NCBI GenBank assembly: GCA_012841065.1
Contig: DUVI01000032.1
Location: 1-64,000 of the forward strand
Length of the DNA: 64,000 nt
From: Bacillota bacterium
Lineage (GTDB): Bacteria; Bacillota; Sulfobacillia; Fermentithermobacillales; Fermentithermobacillaceae
Direction: 5' to 3'
Part shown: one piece after another, positions 50,626 through 60,558 of the stretch
How positions within the stretch are numbered: the stretch's first letter is position 1
How the letters are laid out: the number at the start of each line of letters is the position of its first letter
The notes under the pieces: generated by a model
The model's input: the letters and a program-made list of their open reading frames with translations, nothing else
Databases searched by the model: none
Told to the model about the DNA's origin: nothing
Translations under genes and position numbers: made by a program

Positions 50626-51369
50626 TTACCGGCGTCTGCGCGAACCGGCCAAGCTTACGCCTGCCAGCAACGCCAATCCTCCTAACACGTAGTACGGATA
50701 AGGTGGTTCCTCACCTGTCTTAGGCATGACAGGCTCCTCGTCAGGAGGTGGTGTCAAAGGTACCTCTTCTTCAGGAGGCAATTCTACCTCCTCAGGAGGT
50801 TCTTCTTCCGGGGGTTCAACCGGAGGTTCCTCCTCAGGTGGTTCCTCGGGTGGTTCCTCTGGGGGATCCTCGTCAGGCGGCTTGGCGGCCTGGGCAGTGA
50901 AGACCCATTTCACGCTACCGGTTACATCCTGGAAGGCGTTGTCTGTCTCAGCGCCGGGAAGCTCTACGGTAGCTATGAGTTCGCCGCTTTCACCGGGATA
51001 AATCCGGCCTAGATATATACTGTTCTCGGCAAAGCCAGCCACAGGCCCGCTGTATAGCTCTTTGCCTTTGTAGGTGACTGTAAGGTTGAGTTTTTCCAGC
51101 AGGTTGGGCTCCCCGGCTGTGTAGTCCTCAGCCTTTAGCCAGAGATCGAACCGTCTTGAGTAGCTGTTGCGGACCGAAATGGTCGCATCCGACGGAACAC
51201 CCGGGTTCATATTATTCAGGTCAAACAACTTCTTACCCTCAGGTACAAGGAGCAAGCCGCGTGCATCCCCTACTAGCTCCAGATCTGACTGCTGCTGAGC
51301 GAAAGCCGGACCGGCTATCAACGCCAGGATAATGAATGCGCACGCCAGTACAGTGATTGCGTTTTTCAT
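50626..51369 (-). CDS. Secreted TasA/CalY-like protein with Pro/Glu stalk and sortase signal (MPKTG)
   Basis: Signal peptide MKNAITVLACAFIILALIAGPAFA; KKLFDLNNMNPGVPSDATISVRN; C-terminal MPKTGEEPPYPYYVLGGLALLAGVSLAGSRRRR. Confidence 0.8.
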   Translation of the reverse strand: MKNAITVLACAFIILALIAGPAFAQQQSDLELVGDARGLLLVPEGKKLFDLNNMNPGVPSDATISVRNSYSRRFDLWLKAEDYTAGEPNLLEKLNLTVTYKGKELYSGPVAGFAENSIYLGRIYPGESGELIATVELPGAETDNAFQDVTGSVKWVFTAQAAKPPDEDPPEEPPEEPPEEEPPVEPPEEEPPEEVELPPEEEVPLTPPPDEEPVMPKTGEEPPYPYYVLGGLALLAGVSLAGSRRRR

Positions 51370-51538
51370 TGCGGCTACCCTCCCTTCTTCTCGTGGAAGA
51401 CTCTTCTTCCGTAGGGCCGGGCCCGGGTAACCATTGAACCCGGCCCCCATTATTTTGCCTTTACTACCACCCGCAGGAACTACCGATATCCCTGCGCTTC
51501 ACACACTAATCGATGCCAAGCGATCACTGAAACGGTGA

Positions 51539-52108
51539 TTAATCCAACTCAAAGGGCAGTTGTTCATCCAAGCCCCACGCGTCCTTTGCAGCCTCGATAG
51601 GATCAGCCTGGATTGCTTCGGCATTGACGAATATTTTGAGGATCTTGTCTCGATAGTCGTTGCCGGTAAGCGAGCCATCCAAAGTCACGGAGGACAACAG
51701 AAGCGGTGTTTCACCTTCTGGTTCAAGCACACCCTTATAGTAGTACCAATCGCCGGACTTCACCCAATCCTCTGTATTTACGTTGAAGATAACGTTATCA
51801 ATGCCTAGTTCTTCGTCTTCGTAGAAGACTTCTCCGTCCATCGCGCCCCACACCGGTGTCAACTGCACGCGGACAAATACGGGCAAGCTGCCTGTGTTCT
51901 CTACACTAACCTGTTTCTTCTTCGTGATACCCGGAGCCCAGTTGTTCGGATCATCATCAAGATCTTCGTTGACCTCGATATCCACATTGCCGGTGGTAAA
52001 CTTATTGAGCGCTTCCGCATCGGCAGTGAACCACGCCAGGGTGCCACCGAGCACAAACAACGCCACCAGTGAAACTACTAACAGACCAATCGGGATGCTT
52101 CTCTTCAT
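51539..52108 (-). CDS. SipW-dependent TasA/CalY-like fibre protein
   Basis: MKRSIPIGLLVVSLVALFVLGGTLAWFTADAEALNKFTTGNVDIEV SipW-type signal. Confidence 0.85.
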   Translation of the reverse strand: MKRSIPIGLLVVSLVALFVLGGTLAWFTADAEALNKFTTGNVDIEVNEDLDDDPNNWAPGITKKKQVSVENTGSLPVFVRVQLTPVWGAMDGEVFYEDEELGIDNVIFNVNTEDWVKSGDWYYYKGVLEPEGETPLLLSSVTLDGSLTGNDYRDKILKIFVNAEAIQADPIEAAKDAWGLDEQLPFELD

Positions 52109-52200
52109 GTTTGCTTTTCCTCCTTACATGATCTGGAATTCAAATCTGTCATCAAAACGGTTGATGGAGTGAATCCGCTGCGCTGCCTCAATCCCCCCTT

Positions 52201-52794
52201 TTACAATCGGCTCTCCGGAGGCGACTCTGCGTTGGCCTCAGTGGCCGCCCGTCTGCTCTGCTTCTTGCCGGTCATGAAGTTATACACAAGTTCTCCCGCA
52301 ACCACTAACACCGCCAAACCAAACAAGGTTCTTGCACCTTGCGGCGTGCGGGCGTAGGCAAACAGATAGCCCACATAGGGCACTGTTAGAACCACGTTGC
52401 CGATCAAGTGGCGCGGTTCAACCGGACTTGGATCTTCAACCTCATTTGCATCGCCTATGGTGTAGAACAGAAGACCATTTTCATCAGCCCCGACGCGGTT
52501 TACGCGGTGGGTGGTTACGCTTGAATTGTGCTCACTGCGGAAAGTGATAATGTCTCCCGGCCGGATTTCCTCTGGATCAAGGGGCTTTACCACCACTATG
52601 CTGCCCACTTTCAGGGCAGGCTCCATACTGCCGCTCATGACTATGTAGATTTTATGGCCTGCTATAGCAGGTTCTGTACCAGCAACCTTGCTCTGCAGCA
52701 AGAAGAACACCAGGAGCAAGGCCACAGCGGTCAGCAATCCCGTAACGGACTTAGTAACGTATGCCCCTACTTCTTTCAGGCGGCCGGAATTCAC
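52201..52794 (-). CDS. sipW: SipW-like signal peptidase I
   Basis: IVMSGSMEPALKVGSIVVVKPLDPEEIRPGDIITFR; THRVNRV. Confidence 0.9.
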   Translation of the reverse strand: MNSGRLKEVGAYVTKSVTGLLTAVALLLVFFLLQSKVAGTEPAIAGHKIYIVMSGSMEPALKVGSIVVVKPLDPEEIRPGDIITFRSEHNSSVTTHRVNRVGADENGLLFYTIGDANEVEDPSPVEPRHLIGNVVLTVPYVGYLFAYARTPQGARTLFGLAVLVVAGELVYNFMTGKKQSRRAATEANAESPPESRL

Positions 52795-52881
52795 CTTAGT
52801 TTCACCTTCCTACAGTTCTGATCAGTTCTGGTGGCAACCACACATGTTGGAGAGAACCACAGTTGCAGTTGCCGTCATCCG

Positions 52882-55658
52882 TCACTCATCATCACGAGAC
52901 TCGCTCTCATCCCGGGACTCATCGCCAAGTCCGGGGTCAAGTACCACTTCAGGCGCCTTGGGCAATACAGCATCCTGGACGAAACCATCAACGCCTTGCT
53001 TGTCGTCGGGCCCTGGTGCTTCCCAGAAGTCCAAGTAGAAAGTGTTCTCTTCTTCGTCCCAATCCCGGAACCAAGAATCGTTGACTTTGCGGTTGGTAAC
53101 GGCAACCTCGTGTGCAAGGGTGTCAGCGGTGATGACTACTGAAGACGGCTCAATACCCTCCAGTCTGTAGTCCATGGGCACCACTTCCCTGATGGTACAG
53201 CGGTAGTCATTCGCCTTCAGGCCGCTAATAGTTGCAGACTCTCCATGAGCTAACCTCATGCTCCAGAGTTTGCCGTCTTCGCCTTCTACATAAATGGTGA
53301 ACTTCTTATATTTGTCCCCTGCTTCTACATGCTTGGTGACGGTAATTGAACCGGTGAGGACGGTCACCAAGACATCATCTGACTTGGAACAACCGTATTG
53401 GTCGGTAACCGTGACAGTGTATCTGGTAGTAGTGTCAGGATATACCGACGGGTTGGGTACGTCGGCTGACCATCCTGGATCGGTGTCGCATGTCCACAGG
53501 TAGGTGTAAGGCCCGGTGCCTCCGGTTGCGGTAGGATTACCGCCTAATGTAGTGCCGTCTCCGTATGGAATTGTCCTGTCTTCACCTGCATCTACCGTCA
53601 GCGGCGGCGGCACATCAACTGTTGGCACAGGGAAATGCTTGGTTTGAGGGTTTCCGTTGACATCGGTGTAGTCAAGTTTGGCCCAATCGTTGGTGGGAAC
53701 GTCCGTGCCCTCTCCAAAATCCGCCTTGGCGCGGATCACGTAGCTCAAGGTAGCCCCGGTTGTTACATCACCCACGTTCCAAGTGATGAGCCCGGTGGAT
53801 TCATCGTATTCCGCCTGCCCCTGCGAAGGGTCTCCTTCGAATCTCACAAATTCGAACTTATCCAATGGAATCTGATCAGTAATCACGGCTCCTTTGGCCG
53901 AGTACAGGAGTTCTTCTACGATTTCCTCATATATTCCAGTGAGATCAGGGGCATCAAAAGTCTCGTAGTACCCAGCATTCTGGGCCCGCCGCATGGTATC
54001 CTGGGCCACTGATAGGGATCTTTGAGGCACATCCTTCAAAAGGGCTACAGTATACACCTGGTAGCCAAGGTCGTGACAGCTTTGGCCGGCTTGATAAGCC
54101 GCGCGGGTGTGGTTGTTGTGCTGCCGGGGTTCGCTTGGGCCATATTCCCTGTCTATGCTGACTGTGGGGACACCATCGGTCAGGAAAACGATGACTTTGT
54201 TGGCCCCGCCCCGCCCGTCTGCTTGCATCAAGTTCCTTGCCCGGATGAACCCGGCTTGTGTGTTGGTACCTCCATCAGCTACAAGGTCGTCGATTGCGTC
54301 GTTTACTTGAGCCACATTGTTTGAAAAACCGATATCGATGGTTGTGTCAGTGTAAAGGTCGCCAATTAATCTCGGTATGATGAACCACCAGTCCAGCTTG
54401 CCCTCAAATTGGCCTCAAGCACTTGTTGGGCAAATTGTTTTGCTGCTCCTTTGGCGTAATGCATCGATGAATTAGTCCCAGATCCCATGCTGCCCGACCG
54501 GTCGATTACCAGGATCACATCCAGGGGCACTTCGGGAACGGAACCGGTTATCCCTAGGGTAACCTCATAAAGCCGGCATCCCTGGACCCGTTCGGCATCC
54601 TTTGAGACCTCGATAGTATCGGGATACTCAGACAGGCTGAACGGACCAGGCGACGCACCCTTCATGTGGTGCCCAGCCGCTTGACTCAATTGCTCCTCAC
54701 GCAGCTCAGCAACAGTGTCTTCATCGAGACTCGGGATTACATCCAGGGGAACAACTGACTGCCAATCTGCAGGTAAAGGCAGTAATCCGCACTCTTTGAA
54801 ATCCTGGTTGGTCACCTCTTCATCGACCACAACCAACGCCGCATCGCTGCTGCTCACGGAGATGTCCCCGTATTGGCATTCAGCATATGCCCCCACGCCG
54901 ATGTAACCCATATGGAAGTCAGAGGGGATTCTGAAGCTTGCCGGAATCACAGCTTCTTCACCGGGGGCAATGGACGGAACTGAAACATCCAAGCCTGCCA
55001 AGGGTACCCAGACCCTCACGTCCGACAAGTCGGCCGTGCCTGAGTTTGTCACGGTTACAGTCAGGCGGACTGTATCTCCTGCTTCATACCCTGATCTATG
55101 AGTGGTGATAGTTACATCCAAACCTGGCTCCGGCGCAACCTGGTCTGCCGGCGCTTCTGCCGGGGCTTCCCTGGCCGGATCGTCCGGTTCTCCAGGCGCT
55201 TGCGGATGTTCAGGTTCCTCCGGAGTACCTGGCGGTTCCGGCTCCTCAGGATCTACCGGCTCTTCAGGCTCTTGCGGTTCAGGCTCCTCGGGTTCTTCCG
55301 GTTCCACAGGCTCTTCCGGATCTCCAGGCTCTCCAGGAACGTCCGGGGCTCCGGGCTCGTTTGGTTCTCCGGGTTCCTGCGGGCCTTCAGGTTCATCCGG
55401 AGTTGCCGGTACTTCGGGTTCCGCATCTTCTCCCTTGTCTACCGGACCTTCAGGGTCTGTTGGAGTATCCGGACCGTCAGGATCCGGCGAGCTGATAGGT
55501 TGTGTATCATCACCAGCATCGCTCGTAGGCGCCAGTTCACCGGTTTGGCCGGAAGGTCCACTTGCTTGAGCCAAGACCACACCATGCATGCCAGCGCCAA
55601 TCAGCATCATCATTGCCAAGCCGGCCGCAATGGCGGGCTAGCAAATGTATCTTCTCAC
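52882..55658 (-). pseudogene. VWA-domain surface protein with Pro/Glu stalk, split by a -1-type frameshift (about 54405-54410); TAG in its probable signal peptide
   Basis: ORF 54366..55619 ends within the VWA domain (DVILVIDRSGSMG...LEANLRASW*); another frame continues EGKLDWWFIIPRLIGDLYTDTTIDIGFSNNVAQVNDAIDDLVADGGTNTQ into 52882..54315; N-terminus reads VRRYIC*PAIAAGLAMMMLIGAGMHGVVLAQA. Confidence 0.65.
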
Positions 55659-55669
55659 CAAGTGGTAGC

Positions 55670-55695
55670 CACCGGGTCACCCGGTGCTTTTTTTC
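55670..55695 (+). terminator. Terminator-like hairpin with T7 on the + strand, opposite the surface operon
   Basis: CACCGGG-TCA-CCCGGTG-C-TTTTTTT. Confidence 0.6.
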
Positions 55696-55892
55696 TTCTC
55701 CTATCACTTCCCTCATCCATGTAACTCATTTGTAACGCAAACGTTCACAAATCCTACGCTTATGTGCTTTCCGTAAAACCCATCTGTCCACCGGATGCAA
55801 CCGGCCTTTGTTTTACTGGGTTTAGTGCACAGGGTTGGTAATGGGTAAACAGGCGGCAATTAGAGGTAGCACACAACAGGAGGGAAGCGTTC

Positions 55893-56144
55893 ATGGAAAA
55901 CGCTGAGGATCCCGGCAGGACCCTGTCCGCCCGGCGGACCAATACGTTCTTGATTAAAGTCTTGTACACACAACGTAACACTGTCCAGGGGATCCTCTAT
56001 TGGGTGGAACAGGAGCGATCACTGCCTTTTCGCAGTTTTATGGAGATGGTTCACCTGTTTGATGAGGCCATCCGAACCAGGGAAGACATGGATGAGTTCA
56101 AGAGCTGGCGAGAGGACGACAGATTACAGCGCAAATGGAGGTGA
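55893..56144 (+). CDS. Small charged protein, unknown
   Basis: RBS caggaggg before ATG; MENAEDPGRTLSARRTNTFLIKVLYTQRNTVQGILYWVEQERSLPFRSFMEMVHLFDEAIRTRED. Confidence 0.55.
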   Translation: MENAEDPGRTLSARRTNTFLIKVLYTQRNTVQGILYWVEQERSLPFRSFMEMVHLFDEAIRTREDMDEFKSWREDDRLQRKWR

Positions 56145-56149
56145 GAAAG

Positions 56150-56302
56150 CATGATCCGCAAGCCGCTGCATGACTCAATCAGGGACTTACCACGAAATCT
56201 GATATCCAGTCCGCCTAACGTCTTGATTTCCACAATCCATGCGTCTTGCGAAGGGACATCCGTCTCATAGCCGATCTCGTCGGGCTGGGTACGTTCCTCC
56301 AT
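56150..56302 (-). pseudogene. Possible truncated N-terminus of a BTAD-type transcriptional regulator
   Basis: RBS gaggtgta-ATG; DAWIVEIKTLGGLDIRFRGKSLIES resembles BTAD-regulator N-termini; the rest is absent. Confidence 0.4.
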
Positions 56303-56639
56303 TACACCTCATCCTCATGAACCTAAGATACACTCAAGCACTTCGGCATCAGCGGATCTTACATCGTCTATCAACGTCGGTTTCTGGCCTATACCGTCTC
56401 ATAACGCCTAGGTAATGGCATACGCAGTCATATGCAAGTATTCGCACCCGCAAGGCCCATATCCTTCAAGGCAATCTTCATTCTGCTTATACTCTTCTGT
56501 ATCATATTATTCGTCTCTGAATATGTGAACATTCACAACAATTTCGTGCAATGGGTATTTCTTCCCATCTGTTCGGAGATTTACAAATGCCGAACAGATT
56601 GTCACATGGGACGATGAAGAGGCAATCAAGACCGCCCGT

Positions 56640-57104
56640 CTAAACCGGACGCAGCCCATTCAGCCTGATGGCATCAAGTTCTTCAGCGGTTAACACCTGA
56701 TTCCGGTAGAGCCTCAGATACTCTTTTGATACGTCGCTGTCAAATATCAGCAGATCGTCAGAGTTTATGGTCACCTCTACGCCATGCCTGAACAGCACCT
56801 GAACCGGATGATGCTTGAGAGAATCCACCCGCCCCAGTTTCACGTTGCTGGTCGGGCATATGTTCAAGCGGATCTTGTTCTCGACCAGGAAGTCCATGGC
56901 TGCCCGGGAGCCCGCTGCAGCTATCCCATGTTGGACCTCATCTAATTCAAGCAATTCCACACCCCGTACAACATCATCTGCCGTGCCCCATTCGCCCAGG
57001 TGAGCCTTGAGCTTGAGCCCGTGGCTCTTGACTTTACGATATATGGGCACGAAATTCTCTATAGGTTGTGCCAATTCGTCGCCGGACCTGTGATGTTCCC
57101 ACAT
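56640..57104 (-). pseudogene. C-terminal remnant of adenosine deaminase family enzyme
   Basis: LKLKAHLGEWGTADDVVRGVELLELDEVQHGIAAAG...LNICPTSNVKLGRV...VEVTINSDDLLIFDSDVSKEY; N-terminal half absent. Confidence 0.75.
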
Positions 57105-57182
57105 ACGCGTCGCACGACAATGCGCCGCCCCAGGCAGCTCCTTAGCTGAGCTGCTCTACCTGCCCCGAGACCGGCACGTAGC

Positions 57183-58358
57183 TTAGATAGACGACATCGG
57201 CCTGTCTTTGCTGATAAGTAACGTCACTGATAATATCGCCACGGCAAACCCAAGTTGGATTAAGATGCTGCTTAAGATTGGGCTGAGGCGTTCCAGGGTA
57301 AACACTGAAATCCCCGATATAGCGTCATTGGCCCGGACGAACCAATATGAGGGGAGGAACTTCCCAACTGCCAGCACCTGTTTACTCATCGCTGACTGGG
57401 GTACAAATACCCCACCCAAGAAGCTCATGCCCAGGGCGATTATATTCACCGCCCCCGCTTGTGCACCGGTGCTCTTTACGGAATTGCCCACGACAAACCC
57501 GATAGCGGTACACACTGCGGCAAACACGAGAGTATTGAGGGCATACAGCCCCGCAACCCCTGAAGAAATCAGTGCCCTTCCATGCAAGACCAAGCCCAGC
57601 AGCATCAGAATTGCCCAGCAGCCCAGGGCGAATACGCCATGGCCAAGGGCCAGCTGGACACTTATACTGCGGCGCGGGAGCGGGCTTGCCCAGTTGCGCA
57701 AGAGGAGATCCGGCCTGTTGAAAGCCATCATGATAGAACTTATGCCCATGGTGACCATGGCAAGCAACCCATATGCACAATACCTGTAGTAATATGAATG
57801 CCCGGGCCGGTCGTCTTCTGACATTCCGCGTCCTGTCTCGAGCGTCACAGGCACATCAACGGACAGATCATCTATGACCGCTGCAATAAGCCCTGCAGGG
57901 GATACCGGTTTAACATACTGCCGGTAAAGATTTACCGTGTTAAGGAATTTGTTGATGCTCATGTCAACGTAGTGGCTGCTTGTGGAATTGGGCACGATGA
58001 CCTTTTGGATGGCGCACTCCTCTCCTGACATGAAGGCATTCGAGAAACCCTCCGGGATGATGGCAATGTACTCCACCATGCGATGGAAAAGCGCATCCTG
58101 GAGCTTATCAACATCATCGGGATACTGGACCAGCCTGCAAACCTGGGACAGGTAATCCACCAAGCCTTGGGCGATCTCTCCATCACCGTCCCTGTTTATC
58201 ACGGCAACAGGGGACTTCACGGGATCAAACCCATCAGGGAGAGCATCAGGCGCGACAGAAGCGAAAAGCACTGCAAGCCCCACGAACACGGAAAGATTGA
58301 TCACCAGCGGCATTGCACAGCCGCGCATCACTTTGAAATATGCTTTAAATACTTGCAT
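57183..58358 (-). CDS. ABC-2 type transporter permease
   Basis: N-terminal TM, large extracytoplasmic loop, C-terminal TMs with LGMSFLGGVFVPQSAMSKQVLAVGKFLPSYW. Confidence 0.85.
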   Translation of the reverse strand: MQVFKAYFKVMRGCAMPLVINLSVFVGLAVLFASVAPDALPDGFDPVKSPVAVINRDGDGEIAQGLVDYLSQVCRLVQYPDDVDKLQDALFHRMVEYIAIIPEGFSNAFMSGEECAIQKVIVPNSTSSHYVDMSINKFLNTVNLYRQYVKPVSPAGLIAAVIDDLSVDVPVTLETGRGMSEDDRPGHSYYYRYCAYGLLAMVTMGISSIMMAFNRPDLLLRNWASPLPRRSISVQLALGHGVFALGCWAILMLLGLVLHGRALISSGVAGLYALNTLVFAAVCTAIGFVVGNSVKSTGAQAGAVNIIALGMSFLGGVFVPQSAMSKQVLAVGKFLPSYWFVRANDAISGISVFTLERLSPILSSILIQLGFAVAILSVTLLISKDRPMSSI

Positions 58359-59508
58359 ACCTTTCCCTCCTCAACCGCATGAAGCTCGCTGTGAACAGCA
58401 CAGCAGAAACCAGGCACAACATGCATATGTTGACGAAAAACCTGCGGTGGGTATCGAACACATACAAGCTGTAAAGCGCGTCTGCTACCAGAGCTGCCGG
58501 GTTGATGTAAGAAAGCACGGGCGCTTTGAGATCGATGATGTGCTTTATATCAACCCACATGAGGCCTGCCAGGAAGCTCATGGCCATATTTGTACCGATG
58601 AGTATCCCCGTCTTTACTCCTTCGCTCCCCCTGACAAAGGTCCCGATGAAATTACCCCAGGACACACCGGCGATACATCCCGTCAGACATGTGATGATCA
58701 CAAGACCCAGCTGGTTTCCGAAACTGATTTTCAATGCCAGCCCCATGTACGCAAGAAGGATCAGCACCTCTGCGAAACTGATCACAAGCGCCGCAGCAGC
58801 GTCTGCTATTACTACCTTGCACTTGTGGGTAGGCGCTACACTGCGCCTGGCTCCCCTGGCAGACAAATCGGCTTGAACGTCAATGGTGTTGCGCAATCCC
58901 CAGAAACTGCTGTAAAGACAAGCCATAGCTATGAGGGCGTAGAAGAAGCCAAGCATGGTGTCGGGGGTCGCGTCGGAAAACGACACCTGCTCGGTGAAGC
59001 TCGTGCGGTTCTCCAAGTCTCTGATTATCTGCCGCAAGGCAGCGGGATTGTCCGCCACAATGCTTGACACGGTCCTGCTGGTCTGCACATACTCATCGAG
59101 AATCGCCTTGAGTATGCTTTGGTGTATGCCCCGCTCCCTGACTGTAAGCCCGACAGATTCACCTGAAATTCCGGCTTCCCCGCCCACTGTAATGATGCCC
59201 GAAACAGCTCCTTCTTCAAGCAATCTCTGTGCTTCCGTGGCATCCGCTACAACCAGGTCAAGTATCTGGTTGTCTCCGGGTTGGGACAAGGATTCAAACA
59301 CCTGGCGGAACTTCGTGTCCTCGCGATACGCCTGGTTATCCACCACGGCACTCTTGATGGGCTCAAAACTCTCCCGGTCGGAGGTAAGATGGCCGAATGC
59401 GAAATAGAACATTGTCGCCAGCAAGAGAGAGAAGAGGAGCGTCCAGAACACTGTTTGTCTATCTCGCACAAGGCATTTCAACCGGTAGCTGAATACATGC
59501 ATGAACAT
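58345..59508 (-). CDS. ABC-2 type transporter permease
   Basis: Same architecture; FAFGHLTSDRESFEPIKSAVVDNQ; AMSFLAGLMWVDIKHIID. Confidence 0.85.
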   Translation of the reverse strand: MFMHVFSYRLKCLVRDRQTVFWTLLFSLLLATMFYFAFGHLTSDRESFEPIKSAVVDNQAYREDTKFRQVFESLSQPGDNQILDLVVADATEAQRLLEEGAVSGIITVGGEAGISGESVGLTVRERGIHQSILKAILDEYVQTSRTVSSIVADNPAALRQIIRDLENRTSFTEQVSFSDATPDTMLGFFYALIAMACLYSSFWGLRNTIDVQADLSARGARRSVAPTHKCKVVIADAAAALVISFAEVLILLAYMGLALKISFGNQLGLVIITCLTGCIAGVSWGNFIGTFVRGSEGVKTGILIGTNMAMSFLAGLMWVDIKHIIDLKAPVLSYINPAALVADALYSLYVFDTHRRFFVNICMLCLVSAVLFTASFMRLRRERYASI

Positions 59509-59522
59509 CCCCGGGCACCTCC

Positions 59523-60491
59523 TTAGTCCCTTAGATGCCTGCCGGTGATCTCCAGGAACACGTCGTTGAGCGTCGGCTGTTCTGAATAAACCCGGCTAAA
59601 CGGAATATCCCTTTGCTTCAGATAATCAAGTAAATCCAACAGGTTATATGTGCCGCCGTCGAAATGCACCGTAAGCCGGTCATCGGAGTAGTGGGCCTGG
59701 GCTACGTTGGGCAAACAGCGAATCTGCTCAAGATCATCGGGATCCAGCATGTATATTTCAACATTGATCGTTTCCCCTCGGCCGATCATCGCCTTGAGTT
59801 CCTCGGTTGTGCCTGTAGCCAACGTCTTCCCCTGGTCCATGATCACAACACGGGTACACAGCTGTTCCACTTCCTCCATGTAATGTGAGGTGTACAGTAC
59901 TGTAGTGCCCTGCCGGTTAAGCTCGCGGATGCCCTCCAGGATGCTGTTCCGCCTCTGGGGGTCAACTGCTACAGTAGGTTCATCAAGTATAAGGAGTTTC
60001 GGCTTGTGAGCTATACCGCAGGCAATGTTCAGCCGGCGCAACAAGCCTCCCGAAAGCTTTCTGGGATAAAACTTGCGGAATTGTCCGAGCCCCACGAAGT
60101 CAATGGCTTCGTCAACCAGCCGGCGGCGCATCCGCGCATCCTCAACATACAGCCCGCAGAAGTAGTCAACGTTCTCTTCCACCCGCAGTTCATCAAAGAC
60201 AGCTACATTCTGCAACACGATTCCGATGTTTCGCTTGATGTCATATGCATTGGGCTCCATGGGCCTGCCAAACACCTCGACGGTGCCCTTGTCGTACTTG
60301 AGCAGGGTAGGAATGCAGTTTATTGCTGTTGTCTTGCCTGAACCGTTGGGGCCGAGCAGGCCGACTATTTCTCCCTCACGGACCTCCAGGTTGAAATGAT
60401 CCAGTGCAAGCAAGTCTCCATAACGCTTCACCAGGTTTGCCACTCTTATGAGCATGTCCGCCCTCCTCATGCTGCCTTCTACCTTAGTCAA
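59523..60491 (-). CDS. ABC transporter ATP-binding protein
   Basis: GLLGPNGSGKTTAINCIPTLL; KLSGGLLRRLNIACGIAHKPKLLILDEPTVAVDPQRR. Confidence 0.93.
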   Translation of the reverse strand: MTKVEGSMRRADMLIRVANLVKRYGDLLALDHFNLEVREGEIVGLLGPNGSGKTTAINCIPTLLKYDKGTVEVFGRPMEPNAYDIKRNIGIVLQNVAVFDELRVEENVDYFCGLYVEDARMRRRLVDEAIDFVGLGQFRKFYPRKLSGGLLRRLNIACGIAHKPKLLILDEPTVAVDPQRRNSILEGIRELNRQGTTVLYTSHYMEEVEQLCTRVVIMDQGKTLATGTTEELKAMIGRGETINVEIYMLDPDDLEQIRCLPNVAQAHYSDDRLTVHFDGGTYNLLDLLDYLKQRDIPFSRVYSEQPTLNDVFLEITGRHLRD

Positions 60492-60558
60492 TCTGCATTT
60501 CAGGCAGCAAATCGCTGTCGAAACCTATATAATCCCCGGGAAACCTGCGACGCCTTGT

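Noticed and set aside
50726-51001. Ser/Gly-rich + strand ORF
   Set aside because: Antisense of the Pro/Glu-rich stalk of the MPKTG protein; a composition artefact.
55102-55569. Gly/Ser collagen-like + strand ORF
   Set aside because: Antisense of the VWA protein Pro/Glu repeat region; no RBS or family support.
57130-57178. tRNA-like sequence on the minus strand (GGTAGAGCAGCTCAGCTAAGGAGCTGCC)
   Set aside because: A 7-bp hairpin resembling D/anticodon arms, but the loop lacks T33 and there is no T arm or matching acceptor stem.
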